Shown: positions 16,925 through 25,822 of the stretch, piece after piece
How the letters are laid out: every line of letters begins with the position of its first letter
Position numbering within the stretch: the first letter of the stretch is position 1
Source: CADEED01 sp035765415
GTDB taxonomy: Bacteria; Pseudomonadota; Gammaproteobacteria; Steroidobacterales; Steroidobacteraceae
Direction: 5' to 3'
NCBI GenBank assembly: GCA_035765415.1
Contig: DASTXR010000052.1
Location: 29,359 to 93,358, forward strand
DNA: 64,000 nucleotides
The notes under the pieces: model-generated
The model's database searches: none
The model's input: only the letters and a program-made list of their open reading frames with translations
Told to the model about the DNA's origin: nothing
Position numbers and translations under genes: made by a program

Positions 16925-18024
16925 CAGCGTTCCACCCTCTGGCGGGGATCGGCGGCGATACTGGGGTCGGGATCGGCGTTCACCGGCGGGCGCACCGTCA
17001 CCGTGCCATCGGAATCACCCCGGCGATCCAGGAGCTTGTCGAGCGGTAGATAGAGCATGTTGCCGTTGCCGCCCTTCGAATCGATGATGACCTTGCGCGA
17101 GGACTTGAGCACGCCCTCGACGGTGTCGATGTACATGCGCTCGCGCGTGACGTTCGGGGCCTTCTCGTACGCACCCACCAGCTGCGAGAAGCGCGACGCG
17201 TCGCCGGTCGCCATCGACACCACCTGGGATTTGTATGCTTCGGCTTCCTGCACGGCGCGCGCCGCGTTGCCCTCGGCGACCGGGATGATGCCGTTCGCGT
17301 AAGCCTGCGCTTCCTTGATCATGCGCTCGCGGTCGGCCTTGGCCTTGACCGAGTCGCGCTGCGCCTGCTGCACCGCCTCAGGCACCTGCACGTCGGTGAT
17401 GTTGACGCTGCGCACTTCGATGCCGGCGCCGTACTGGTCGAGCGTGCGCTGCATGATGAGCCGCGTGTCTTCGGCGATCTTGATGCGGCCCGCCTCGAGG
17501 ATGGCCTGCTGGTCGTTGCGCCCCACCACTTCGCGAATGGCGCTCTCGCTGACTTCGCCCAGCGTGGCGATGGGTTCGCGAACCTTGAAAAGATAGTCTT
17601 CGGCGCGCGTGATGCGGTACTGCACGGCCACCTGCAGCTCGACCATGTTCGGTTCAGCGGTGAGCACGCGCGACTTGTAGGCGATGGACTTGACGCCCGC
17701 GACGTCGACCTTGGCGACGGTTTCGATGGGCCAGGGCAACCGCCATCCCCAGCCGTCACCCACCGTTTCCACGTGTTTGCCGAAGCGCTGCACCACGCCC
17801 TGGTTGCCTGGCTGCACCTGGTAGAAGCCGGTGAGCATCCAGATGAGAACGGCGACGATGATGAGCACCAGCAAAGGTGTGGACGAACGCCCGCTGCCAC
17901 CTCCGAAGAGTGACTCGATGCGCTTCTGCCAGTCCTTGAAGGCCTGATCGAAATCGCCGCCACCGGGGGCCGGTTTCTTGCCCCAAGGGTTGTTGTTCGA
18001 ATTACCGGGTTGGTTCCAGGCCAT
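16924..18024 (-). CDS. hflK: HflK, modulator of FtsH protease
   Basis: A 366-residue SPFH protein and partner of HflC. It begins MAWNQPGNSNNNPWGKK, the Gly/Asn/Pro-rich cytoplasmic tail typical of HflK, followed by one membrane helix (TPLLVLIIVAVLIWMLTGFY), the SPFH domain (QPGNQGVVQRFGKHVETVGD) and a coiled coil. The frame is open upstream to 18090, but the ATG at 18022-18024 matches the family N terminus and leaves a one-base gap after the hflX stop. The C-terminal region is Pro/Asp-rich. Confidence 0.95.
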   Translation of the reverse strand: MAWNQPGNSNNNPWGKKPAPGGGDFDQAFKDWQKRIESLFGGGSGRSSTPLLVLIIVAVLIWMLTGFYQVQPGNQGVVQRFGKHVETVGDGWGWRLPWPIETVAKVDVAGVKSIAYKSRVLTAEPNMVELQVAVQYRITRAEDYLFKVREPIATLGEVSESAIREVVGRNDQQAILEAGRIKIAEDTRLIMQRTLDQYGAGIEVRSVNITDVQVPEAVQQAQRDSVKAKADRERMIKEAQAYANGIIPVAEGNAARAVQEAEAYKSQVVSMATGDASRFSQLVGAYEKAPNVTRERMYIDTVEGVLKSSRKVIIDSKGGNGNMLYLPLDKLLDRRGDSDGTVTVRPPVNADPDPSIAADPRQRVER

Positions 18025-18025
18025 A

Positions 18026-19369
18026 TCAGCTGCTTTGCAAGGCGGGCGACGATTGTAGGTAGGCACCTGCAACCGTACAAGTTGAGTCATCGATGATCGT
18101 CAGAACTTCGACACCGGGTTCGCGCGCCCATTTGAGCAGCTCGAATTCGGATAGTTCAGTGTCGATTTCAAAGGCGCCGTCCTCGGCAATGCGCTCGGCC
18201 AGCACCAGGTTCGCGGCATAAAGCCGGGCCCGGAGCTCGCCGGCGGACACCGGCAGGCGCAGCGTCGCGCGCCGCGCCACGCGCGCCAGGCGCTCGGCCA
18301 CGGATTGAAGCAGGCCCTCGAGCCCGTCGGCCTTCGCCGCGGACAACCAGACGTGGCTCACCTTGCCCGATTCGTCGCGCTCGACGCGCGCCGGCGTTTC
18401 GATGCGGTCGATCTTGTTGAACACCAGGATCTGCGGCAGGTCGGCGGCGCCGATCTCGGCCAGCACCCGGTTCACTTCGTCAATGTGTTCGTCGCGCCGC
18501 GGGTCACTGACGTCGACCACGTGCAGCAGTAACGTGGCTTCGCGTGCTTCGGTCAGCGTGGACTGGAACGCCGCCACCAGTTCGTGCGGCAACTCGCGGA
18601 TGAAGCCCACGGTGTCGGCCACGACCACGGGAGTGTTGCCGGGCAGCGTGATCTTGCGGACCGTGGGATCCAGCGTGGCGAACAACTGGTCGGCCACGTA
18701 GGCATCGGCGCCCGTCAGCGCGCGGAACAGCGTGGACTTGCCGGCATTGGTGTAACCCACCAGCGCGAGCGAAGGCACGGGAATCTCGGCGCGCTGCTGC
18801 CGCCCGGTCTCGCGTTGCTGCTTGATCTTCTCGAGGCGCGCGGTCAGCGTCTTGACGCGTTTGCCCAGCAGTCGCCGGTCGGTTTCGAGCTGCGTTTCGC
18901 CGGGACCACGGTTGCCGATGCCGCCACCGCGCTGGCGTTCGAGGTGAGTCCAGCCGCGCACCAGGCGCGAGGCGATGTGTTTGAGCTGCGCGAGCTCCAC
19001 TTCGAGCTTGCCTTCGTGGCTGCGCGCGCGCTGCGCGAAGATGTCGAGGATGAGACCCGAGCGATCGAGCACGCGCCGCTCGATGAGCTTCTCGAGGTTG
19101 CGCTCCTGGGACGGCGACAGCGGATGATCGAACAGGATGACGTCGGCGCCGTGCTCGACGGCGGCCGCGCGGATTTCATCCGCCTTGCCGCTGCCGACGA
19201 ACAACCGCGGGTCCGGGCGATCACGGCGGCCGCCGATGTTCACCACGGGAATGGCGCCGGCGGAGCGCGTGAGCGCTTCGAACTCCTGGATATCTTCGGG
19301 ATCCGCGGGTGCGCCTATCCCCAGGCGCACGAGCACGGCCCGCTCACCTGCGCGTGGTCGCTCGAACAA
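18026..19369 (-). CDS. hflX: Ribosome-associated GTPase HflX
   Basis: A 447-residue GTPase that splits or rescues stalled 70S ribosomes. It has the N-terminal nucleotide-binding domain (LFVGSGKADEIRAAA, VILFDHPLSPSQERNLEKL), the linker GGIGNRGPGETQLETDRRLL, Walker A GYTNAGKST, switch DTVGFIRELP and NKIDRIE. The start is TTG (complement of 19367-19369). I prefer it because MFERPRAGERAVLVR aligns from residue 1 with E. coli HflX, although no clear ribosome site is visible. It follows hfq by 48 bases, the standard order. Confidence 0.94.
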   Translation of the reverse strand: MFERPRAGERAVLVRLGIGAPADPEDIQEFEALTRSAGAIPVVNIGGRRDRPDPRLFVGSGKADEIRAAAVEHGADVILFDHPLSPSQERNLEKLIERRVLDRSGLILDIFAQRARSHEGKLEVELAQLKHIASRLVRGWTHLERQRGGGIGNRGPGETQLETDRRLLGKRVKTLTARLEKIKQQRETGRQQRAEIPVPSLALVGYTNAGKSTLFRALTGADAYVADQLFATLDPTVRKITLPGNTPVVVADTVGFIRELPHELVAAFQSTLTEAREATLLLHVVDVSDPRRDEHIDEVNRVLAEIGAADLPQILVFNKIDRIETPARVERDESGKVSHVWLSAAKADGLEGLLQSVAERLARVARRATLRLPVSAGELRARLYAANLVLAERIAEDGAFEIDTELSEFELLKWAREPGVEVLTIIDDSTCTVAGAYLQSSPALQSS

Positions 19370-19417
19370 TTTGGAATCTCGAGAAGCGGAAAGAAACGCG
19401 TGCGAGCGCCGGCAGCA

Positions 19418-19672
19418 TTATTCTCCAGCGACCGCCTCGATCGTCGTTCCGTCTTCGTTGGTGATGCGCACGTTGCGCGCCGGTACAACTGTCGAAATCG
19501 CGTGTTTGTACACCATCTGGCTCACGCTGTTCTTGAGAAGCACGACGAACTGATCAAAAGAATCGATCTGGCCTTGTAGCTTGATTCCATTCACCAGATA
19601 GATTGACACCGGGATTCGTTCCTTGCGCAAAGTGTTCAGAAACGGATCCTGCAGTGACTGGCCCTTGGCCAT
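19418..19672 (-). CDS. hfq: RNA chaperone Hfq
   Basis: An 84-residue Sm-like protein that forms a hexameric ring and pairs small RNAs with mRNAs. The start MAKGQSLQDPFLNTLRKERI, then VSIYLVNGIKLQGQIDSFDQ, and the Sm2 motif YKHAISTVVPAR (the YKHA signature) are clear. The C-terminal tail is short (about 18 residues), unlike the longer E. coli tail. GGAG is placed seven bases before the ATG at 19672, which is why I reject the longer upstream frame. miaA lies 71 bases upstream. Confidence 0.97.
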   Translation of the reverse strand: MAKGQSLQDPFLNTLRKERIPVSIYLVNGIKLQGQIDSFDQFVVLLKNSVSQMVYKHAISTVVPARNVRITNEDGTTIEAVAGE

Positions 19673-19743
19673 GACGTTCTCCTTATTTTCCAAGCAAGCC
19701 GACGGCGGCGAGCATATCACGGGGTCCCGGCCCGGCAACGCAC

Positions 19744-20715
19744 TCAAAGGAGGCAGAAGGCCGCGATCAGGGATTCACGGACACCTACAAACCCTTGCGC
19801 ATCATAGGGATCGACTACACGAACATTCGGCATGGATCGCAGCCACGTCATCTGCCGTTTCGCGAGCTGACGTGTGGCCGCCACGGCGCGTTCCACCGCG
19901 GTTTCCAGCGGACAGGAGCCCTCGACATGCGACCAGAGCTGGCGGTAGCCGACGGCGCGGATCGCCGGGTTTTCAGCAGTCAAATCGCCTCGCGCATATA
20001 ACCTGCGGACTTCCCCTAGCAGCCCGGCCGCCATCATGTTCTCGAAACGTTGCGCCAGCTCCGCATGCAGGCGCGCGCGATCGGATGGGATGAGCGCCGT
20101 GACGAGGAACTCGCGCCCCGTGGGCGGCGCCGTCGCCGTCTGCAGTTCCGAGATGGGCCGCCCGGAAGCCGCATGGACCTCGAGCGCGCGCTGGATGCGC
20201 TGCGAATCGTGGGGATGTATGCGGCCCGCGGCGGCCGTATCGACCGCGGCGAGCCGCGCATGCATCGCCGGCCAGCCGAGGCGCTGCGCGTCGGCGTCGA
20301 TGTCGGCGCGAATGCTCTCACTCGCCTGCGGCAGCGTCGCGATGCCGCCGATCAGGGCCTTGAGGTACAGCATCGTGCCACCCACCAGCAGCGGCACTCG
20401 CCCCCGCGACTCGATGTCGGCGATGGCCTGCGCCGCGTCGCGCACGAACAGGCCCGCGGAGTAGACAGCGCCCGCATCCACGAGGTCGAGCAGGTGATGG
20501 CGCACCGCCGCGCGCGTCGCCGCATCGGGCTTGGCGCTGCCGATGTCGAGGCCCCGATACACCTGCGCCGAGTCGACGCTAACAATCTCGATGGGAAATT
20601 CGCGCGCGAGTCGCAGGGCCACGTCGCTCTTGCCCGAGCCGGTGGGGCCCGTGAGCACGGCGATGGGCCGGGCGGCGGCGCCGGACACCGGATTGCGGGG
20701 TTCGCGGGCGTTCAT
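19744..20715 (-). CDS. miaA: tRNA dimethylallyltransferase
   Basis: A 323-residue enzyme that adds a dimethylallyl group to A37 of tRNAs reading UNN codons. The P-loop GPTGSGKS is at 23-30, followed by SVDSAQVYRGLDIGSAKP and LLVGGTMLYLKAL; the end shows RQLAKRQMTWLRS. The ATG at 20713-20715 overlaps the mutL stop (ATGA), fixing the start; the open frame further upstream is a shadow of mutL. Confidence 0.96.
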   Translation of the reverse strand: MNAREPRNPVSGAAARPIAVLTGPTGSGKSDVALRLAREFPIEIVSVDSAQVYRGLDIGSAKPDAATRAAVRHHLLDLVDAGAVYSAGLFVRDAAQAIADIESRGRVPLLVGGTMLYLKALIGGIATLPQASESIRADIDADAQRLGWPAMHARLAAVDTAAAGRIHPHDSQRIQRALEVHAASGRPISELQTATAPPTGREFLVTALIPSDRARLHAELAQRFENMMAAGLLGEVRRLYARGDLTAENPAIRAVGYRQLWSHVEGSCPLETAVERAVAATRQLAKRQMTWLRSMPNVRVVDPYDAQGFVGVRESLIAAFCLL

Positions 20716-22469
20716 CGCCCGCGCAGGAACATGCGGTCGAGCTCGTGCAGGCTGACCTGCGTCCAGGTCGGGCGGCCGTGATTGCACTGGTCGGCGCGCG
20801 GTGTCTGCTCCATCTGGCGCAGCAACGCATTCATCTCCGGCAGCGTGAGCCGGCGATGCGCGTGAATCGCGGAACGGCAGGCGATGGTTCCCAGCAACCG
20901 GTCGGTGGCGCTGTCCAGGTGGTGGGAGGCAGAGTCGGAAGCCACGTCGCCGATCACCTCGCGCACCAGCGCCGGAATGTCGTCGGCGGGCAGCATGGCC
21001 GGCACCGAGCGGACCACCAGCGTCTCGGGCGCGAGACGCTCGATGTCGAACCCGGCCGCGCGCCATTCCTCGTCTTGCGTCATCAACACATCGAGCTCGT
21101 CCACTTTCATGTCGACAGTGACCGGCACCAGCAACGCCTGCATCGGCAGGCTGTTGCCCGCCTGCTCCTTGAGCTTCTCGTACAACACGCGTTCGTGCGC
21201 GGCGTGCATGTCGACCAGCACCAGCCCCTGCTCGTTCTGCGCCAGGATGTAGATGCCATGCACCTGCGCCAGCGCCGTGCCCAGCGGCTGCGCGCCCGCA
21301 TGCAGCGGAACGGATTCTTCTTCGTGCGGATTCGGGTCGGCGCTCGTTCCCCGCAACGCTTCGGCCACCGCCCAGACGCTCGAGGTCGCGGGCGCATCGC
21401 CGGAAGTGAGGGACATCGGCTGCGTGTACTGGTTTCCCGACGCGTACGCCGGCGGCACGGCGCTGGTGCCCGGCCTGGTGTCTGCGAGCTTGCGCTCCAC
21501 GGCGCGAAACACGAAGTCGTGGATCTGGCGGCTATCGCGAAAGCGCACTTCGAGTTTTTGCGGATGCGCGTTCACGTCGACGAGCGTGGGATCGATGTCG
21601 AGGTACAACACGTAGGCGGGTTGCCGGCCCGAATACAACACGTCGCGGTAGCCGAGGCGCACGGCGTTCATGAGCAGCCGGTCGCGCACCGCGCGGCCGT
21701 TGACGAACCAGAACTGCATGTCGGCGGTGGCGCGTGCCGCCGAGGGCGCACCTATCCATCCGGAGATGCGCACCGGCCCGGCGGAGTGATCGAGCTCGAT
21801 GGCGCGTGCAACGAATTCCTGCCCGACGATTCGCGCGAGGCGCGCAGCGGCGCCGCCCGTGGCCGTGAGCGCCGGCGCGTCTAACAAGGTTCGCGAGCCG
21901 CTGCGCAGGCGGAACGCCACGTCTTCACGCGACAGCGCCAGCCGTTCGAGCAGCCGCACGATGTGGCCCTGCTCGGTGACCTCGCTGCGCAGGAACTTGC
22001 GCCGCGCCGGCAGGTTGTAGAACAGGTCGCGTACTTCGATGGTGGTGCCGGTCGGATGCGCGGCGGGTGACGGATCGCTGACCTGGCCGGCGTCGACCGT
22101 CACCGACGATGCGCGATCCTCGTTCACGTGCCGCGACGTGATTTCGAAGCGCGACACCGACGCGATGGAAGGAAGGGCCTCGCCGCGAAAACCGAGCGTG
22201 ATGATGGCGCCGAGGTCCGCGGCCGAAGTTATCTTGCTGGTGGCATGGCGCGACATCGCGAGCTTGAGCTCAGCGGCGGGTATGCCGCAGCCGTCGTCGC
22301 GCACGCGCGTGAGACGCACGCCGCCCGCTTCGATCTCGACTTCCACGCTCTGCGCGCCGGCGTCGAGGCTGTTCTCAACCAGCTCCTTGACGATGGATGC
22401 CGGCCGCTCGATGACCTCGCCGGCGGCGATCTGATCGATGAGGTGATTGTCGAGGACGCGGATCGGCAT
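20712..22469 (-). CDS. mutL: DNA mismatch repair protein MutL
   Basis: A 585-residue GHKL ATPase linking MutS to MutH/UvrD-type partners. It begins MPIRVLDNHLIDQIAAGEVI and shows ELVENSLDAGA (motif I), RDDGCGI (motif II) and GFRGEALPSI (motif III). The C-terminal dimerisation domain ends ACRSAIHAHRRLTLPEMNAL, then NHGRPTW. I see no DQHA(x)2E(x)4E endonuclease motif: the corresponding stretch reads DMHAAHERVLYEKL, as in MutL proteins that rely on MutH. A palindromic repeat lies directly upstream of the ATG. Confidence 0.96.
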   Translation of the reverse strand: MPIRVLDNHLIDQIAAGEVIERPASIVKELVENSLDAGAQSVEVEIEAGGVRLTRVRDDGCGIPAAELKLAMSRHATSKITSAADLGAIITLGFRGEALPSIASVSRFEITSRHVNEDRASSVTVDAGQVSDPSPAAHPTGTTIEVRDLFYNLPARRKFLRSEVTEQGHIVRLLERLALSREDVAFRLRSGSRTLLDAPALTATGGAAARLARIVGQEFVARAIELDHSAGPVRISGWIGAPSAARATADMQFWFVNGRAVRDRLLMNAVRLGYRDVLYSGRQPAYVLYLDIDPTLVDVNAHPQKLEVRFRDSRQIHDFVFRAVERKLADTRPGTSAVPPAYASGNQYTQPMSLTSGDAPATSSVWAVAEALRGTSADPNPHEEESVPLHAGAQPLGTALAQVHGIYILAQNEQGLVLVDMHAAHERVLYEKLKEQAGNSLPMQALLVPVTVDMKVDELDVLMTQDEEWRAAGFDIERLAPETLVVRSVPAMLPADDIPALVREVIGDVASDSASHHLDSATDRLLGTIACRSAIHAHRRLTLPEMNALLRQMEQTPRADQCNHGRPTWTQVSLHELDRMFLRGR

Positions 22470-22486
22470 GGCCGCGGAGTTTAAAT

Positions 22487-22576
22487 GGCAAAAAAGGGGA
22501 CAGATCTATTTTTGCAATGCTGCAGCCCGCTAGTGCCGGCGCCCTCTCACAAAAATAGATCTGTCCCCTTTTTGCC
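22487..22576. repeat. REP-like inverted repeat (AGGGGACAGATCTATTTTT family), copy 1
   Basis: A left arm at 22487-22514 pairs with a right arm at 22550-22576 around a 35-base loop. The pairing is nearly perfect, differing by one A in the A-run. The core AGGGGACAGATCTATTTTT recurs in the copy at 55549-55673. The element fills almost the whole amidase-mutL gap, and its last base is the first base (complement strand) of the amidase stop codon. Similar GGGGACAG palindromes are, from memory, scattered in gammaproteobacterial genomes and associated with REP-associated tyrosine transposases; none is encoded here. Confidence 0.85.
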
Positions 22577-23820
22577 TATCTGAGTTCGACGCGTGCGCCG
22601 GCGCCGCGCCGGGTGGCGGCGAGCCGTGTGCCGTCGGGAGCATTGCCCTGAAAGTACTGCTCGATTCCCGCGAAGATGGCGTTGGCGAGCTTGGCGCGGT
22701 GAGCCGGCATCGACAGCTTGCGCTCGTCTTCCTTGTTGGAGATGAACGCGGTCTCGACCAGCATCGAAGGGATATCCGGCGACTTCAGCACCACGAAACC
22801 CGCCTGCTGCACGCGCGGCTTGCGGACCTCGCCAATGTTGTCGAGTGACTTCAGCACGTTTTCGGCCGCCACCATGCTCGCGGAGATGCTCGCGGTCTGC
22901 GACAGATCGAGCAGCACGTTCGCGAGCACGGCATCCTTGTCGTCGAGCTTGATGCCGCCCTTCAGGTCGGCCGCGTTCTCACGCTCGGCCAGCCAGCGTG
23001 CGGCTTCGCTCGAAGCACCGCGGTCCGACAGTATGTAGACCGAAGAACCCGACACGTCCGGATTGGCGATGGCGTCCGCATGGATGGACACGAACAGATC
23101 CGCCTTGGCGCGCCGCGCGCGCAAGGTGCGCTCGTTCAACGAAATGAAGTAGTCGCCGTCGCGCGTGAGCACCGCCTTCATGCCCGGCTCCGCATTGATG
23201 CGCGCGGCCAGCGCCTTGGCGATCTCCAGCACCACGTTTTTCTCGCGCGTGCCGCGTTTGCCGGATGCGCCGGGGTCCACTCCGCCATGCCCGGCATCCA
23301 CCGCGATCACGATGTCGCGCCCGGTGTCGCTCGGCGCATGCGCGGGACGAATGGCCACCGGCACCGCGGGGACTGCCGGCGTGACCGCGACGGTCTTCGC
23401 GCTGCCCTCCGTCACTCGGCCCGCGATGTCCAGGATCAGGCGATGACCTGCGTCATCCGCGGGCCCGGCCGCGGACGTCTCGATGGTCACCGGCCCGGAA
23501 ACTTCGAACACCAGTCGCAAACCACCTTGCGGCAACTTGCCCGACCTCAGGGCGTTGATGACGCCATCGGCCGCAGGCAATTTCGATGTCAGCGAGGACT
23601 TAGATACGTCCAGCACGACGCGGTGCGGAGAATCGAGCAGGAAAGCCTTGTGTTTGACGGGTGCGGAGAGATCGAGCACCACGCGCGAGCCGGTTTCGGT
23701 GCTGGCGACGCGCACTTCGCGGATTTCTGCGGCGACGAGGTTCCCGGAAACTCCCGCAACAAATGCGAGCAGCGCCACGCAAACCCCGTTTCTGATCCCC
23801 AAAAAATCCTTCCCCATCAT
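22576..23820 (-). CDS. N-acetylmuramoyl-L-alanine amidase (AmiB/AmiC type)
   Basis: A 414-residue periplasmic amidase that cuts peptide stems from septal peptidoglycan. A signal segment (GVCVALLAFVAGVSGNLVAA) precedes an AMIN domain (IREVRVASTETGSRVVLDLS), a short linker and the Amidase_3 zinc domain: DAGHGGVDPGASG (His ligand), TREKNVVLEIAKAL (Glu ligand), SIHADA (His) and LVETAFISN (catalytic Glu). I chose the ATG at 23818-23820; a TTG at 23829 would add three residues. The position between tsaE and mutL equals amiB in E. coli. The stop codon coincides with the edge of the palindromic repeat. Confidence 0.93.
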   Translation of the reverse strand: MMGKDFLGIRNGVCVALLAFVAGVSGNLVAAEIREVRVASTETGSRVVLDLSAPVKHKAFLLDSPHRVVLDVSKSSLTSKLPAADGVINALRSGKLPQGGLRLVFEVSGPVTIETSAAGPADDAGHRLILDIAGRVTEGSAKTVAVTPAVPAVPVAIRPAHAPSDTGRDIVIAVDAGHGGVDPGASGKRGTREKNVVLEIAKALAARINAEPGMKAVLTRDGDYFISLNERTLRARRAKADLFVSIHADAIANPDVSGSSVYILSDRGASSEAARWLAERENAADLKGGIKLDDKDAVLANVLLDLSQTASISASMVAAENVLKSLDNIGEVRKPRVQQAGFVVLKSPDIPSMLVETAFISNKEDERKLSMPAHRAKLANAIFAGIEQYFQGNAPDGTRLAATRRGAGARVELR

Positions 23821-23849
23821 GGAGTTCAACGCCTGATGTGAGACGCAAT

Positions 23850-24308
23850 TTACTTAAGTGGCTTAGAAGTTTCAATGCTCTCGATTCGATGACCGTCCGA
23901 GTCGATGGAAAACCGAAGCGCGAGGTCCGCCGCCGGCAGTCGCCCCACTCCGCGTTCCGGCCACTCGACGAGCCACAGGAACCCCGGACGGTGATAGTCG
24001 GCGAGCCCCAGGTGCTCGAGCTCCTCAGGATCGTGGAGACGGTACAGATCAAGATGGACCGCGGTGATCGCGGGTAGTTCGTAGGTTTCGAGCAGCGTGT
24101 AACTCGGGCTCTTGATCGGCCCCGTCACGCCGAGCGCTCGCAGGACGCCGCGCGCGAACGTCGACTTGCCCGAGCCGAGCTCACCGCTCAGGAACACCAC
24201 GCGGCAGCCCGCATCGCGAGGTGGGGCGCTGCCCAGCAGCCGCGCACCGACTGCTTCGGTTTCCTCGCCGCTGTGTGTGACCCATGAACGCGGCTCATGC
24301 GCCGTCAC
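23850..24308 (-). CDS. tsaE: tRNA t6A37 threonylcarbamoyladenosine ATPase TsaE
   Basis: A 152-residue P-loop ATPase required with TsaB, TsaD and TsaC for the t6A37 modification of ANN-decoding tRNAs. Walker A GELGSGKST is at 42-50; SPSYTLLETYE, HLDLYRL and LVEWPERG are family motifs. The start is GTG (complement 24306-24308), overlapping the nnr stop as GTGA. The amidase follows after 29 bases. Confidence 0.95.
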   Translation of the reverse strand: MTAHEPRSWVTHSGEETEAVGARLLGSAPPRDAGCRVVFLSGELGSGKSTFARGVLRALGVTGPIKSPSYTLLETYELPAITAVHLDLYRLHDPEELEHLGLADYHRPGFLWLVEWPERGVGRLPAADLALRFSIDSDGHRIESIETSKPLK

Positions 24309-25795
24309 GGATTCACCCAGCCGCGCAATTCGGCGATGACATCACTGGCGATGAGCCCGCGCTGCCCGCCTTGCGCCGCCGAATCTCCCGCGAGTGCGTG
24401 CGCCAGCACGCCGATGCGCGCCGCCGCCGCCGCGTCGACCGACTGCGCGCGCAGTCCGGCGATGACGCCGGTGAGCACGTCGCCCATGCCGGCCGTCGCC
24501 ATGCCGGGATTGCCGCGGTCACAGATGGCGAGCTCCGCGGCTCCGGCGACGCCGGAGCACACCAGCGTGCCCGCGCCCTTCAACACCGCGACGGCCCCGT
24601 AACGCGCATGTAACTCGCGCGCGGCCGCGAGCCGGTCCGCCTGCACCGCGCGAACCTCCACTCCTAACAACCGCGCCGCCTCCCCCGGATGCGGCGTGAT
24701 GATCCAGTCGGCCGCAAGTTTTCTGGGGCTCGCGGCCAGCAGGTTCAGCGCATCCGCATCGACCACTGCCGGGATGCCGGTGATGGAGCATGCCGCGGTC
24801 CAGAGCCGCCGCGCCCAGTCGCCGGTCCCGAGACCGGGACCGATCGCCAGCACGTCGCAGGCGCGGATGGCCTCGTCGATGACCGTGATGCTCGACACCG
24901 GTAGATAGATGAGCTCGGGCCGCGTGGCCGTGACCGCCACGAGATTCTCGGGCGCGCCCGCGACGGACACCAGCCCGGCGCCCGCGCGCAGCGCGGCCTC
25001 GCCTGCCAGCCGCAAGGCGCCCGGCATCCCCGCGCCGCCGCCGACCACCAGCACGCGACCGTTGCTTCCCTTGTGCGATTCGCGCGGACGGCGCGACAGG
25101 CTCGCCGCCAGCTCGCTTTCGTCGATGCGTCGCAGGAGCGGGGCGAATTGCGCCGACGCCGGCGCGACCACGCCGAGATCGTCGAGCAGCACCACGCCGG
25201 CGTGTTCCGGTCCCGCACCCAGGAACAGCCCCGACTTCAGCCCCACGAAACTGACCGTCACCTCGGCGCGCACCGCCGCCTCGTGCACCTCGCCGGTGTC
25301 GGCATTCACGCCGGAGGGGATATCGAGCGCCAGCACCGGGCGCTTCACGGCATTGATCGCCCGGATCACCGCCAGCGTTTCCGCGCGCGGCGCTCCCGCC
25401 AGCCCGATGCCTAACAATCCATCGACGATCACGTCGCTGCCGGAGAGCGCATCCGCGACGAATGGATGGGCCGAGCCGCCCGCGGCCAGCCACTCCTCCA
25501 TCGCACGGCGCGCATCGCCTGCCAGCTTGTCCGGCGGCGCGGCCGCCAGCACCAGCGCTTCGAGGCCGGCCAGCCGCGCCAGGCGCGCGAGTGCATAACC
25601 GTCGCCACCGTTGTTGCCCGCGCCGCAGACCACCGCGATGCGTTTTGCCTGCGGCCAGCGCGCCCGCAGGATCCGAAGCGCGCCTTCGGCGGCCCGCGTC
25701 ATCAGCGTGAAGCCCGGAGTCCGGCGTTTCTCGATTTCCCAGGCGTCGAGCGCGCGCACCTGTGCAGAGGAATAGATGGCGGTCGGCCGGTTCAT
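24305..25795 (-). CDS. nnr: Bifunctional NAD(P)H-hydrate epimerase/dehydratase
   Basis: A 496-residue two-domain repair enzyme for hydrated NAD(P)H. The N-terminal YjeF epimerase domain shows VVCGAGNNGGDGYALARL and ALDIPSGVNADTG; the C-terminal ribokinase-like dehydratase domain shows VLVVGGGAGMPGALRLAGEA, ITPHPGEAARLL and GNPGMATAGMGDVLTG. It is the first gene of the leftward superoperon toward purA. TATAAT (complement 25804-25809) lies eight bases before the ATG, so the mRNA may be nearly leaderless. It is divergent from queG with only 27 bases between starts. Confidence 0.95.
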   Translation of the reverse strand: MNRPTAIYSSAQVRALDAWEIEKRRTPGFTLMTRAAEGALRILRARWPQAKRIAVVCGAGNNGGDGYALARLARLAGLEALVLAAAPPDKLAGDARRAMEEWLAAGGSAHPFVADALSGSDVIVDGLLGIGLAGAPRAETLAVIRAINAVKRPVLALDIPSGVNADTGEVHEAAVRAEVTVSFVGLKSGLFLGAGPEHAGVVLLDDLGVVAPASAQFAPLLRRIDESELAASLSRRPRESHKGSNGRVLVVGGGAGMPGALRLAGEAALRAGAGLVSVAGAPENLVAVTATRPELIYLPVSSITVIDEAIRACDVLAIGPGLGTGDWARRLWTAACSITGIPAVVDADALNLLAASPRKLAADWIITPHPGEAARLLGVEVRAVQADRLAAARELHARYGAVAVLKGAGTLVCSGVAGAAELAICDRGNPGMATAGMGDVLTGVIAGLRAQSVDAAAAARIGVLAHALAGDSAAQGGQRGLIASDVIAELRGWVNP

Positions 25796-25803
25796 GGCGG
25801 GGA

Positions 25804-25811
25804 ATTATACT
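25804..25811. promoter_or_regulatory. Overlapping divergent -10 elements for nnr and queG
   Basis: Within the 27-base gap the minus strand reads TATAAT (complement 25804-25809) eight bases before the nnr ATG. The plus strand reads TATACT (25806-25811) eleven bases before the queG ATG. The hexamers overlap, so the two polymerases would compete. No good -35 is visible on either side. Confidence 0.45.
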
Positions 25812-25822
25812 GACGGCAACCT

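Noticed and set aside
15992..17053. Long open frame on the plus strand over hflC and hflK (353 residues)
   Set aside because: It is antisense to two clear SPFH genes, has His/Ala/Asp-rich shadow composition and no family resemblance. The same applies to long frames over valS, the RND gene, lptFG and the GldG-like gene.
22487..22576. Intrinsic terminator rather than a repeat element
   Set aside because: The T-runs in the arms could terminate transcription, but the same core recurs at 55.6 kb in compound form and the loop is long, which fits a dispersed palindromic element better; a terminator effect remains possible.
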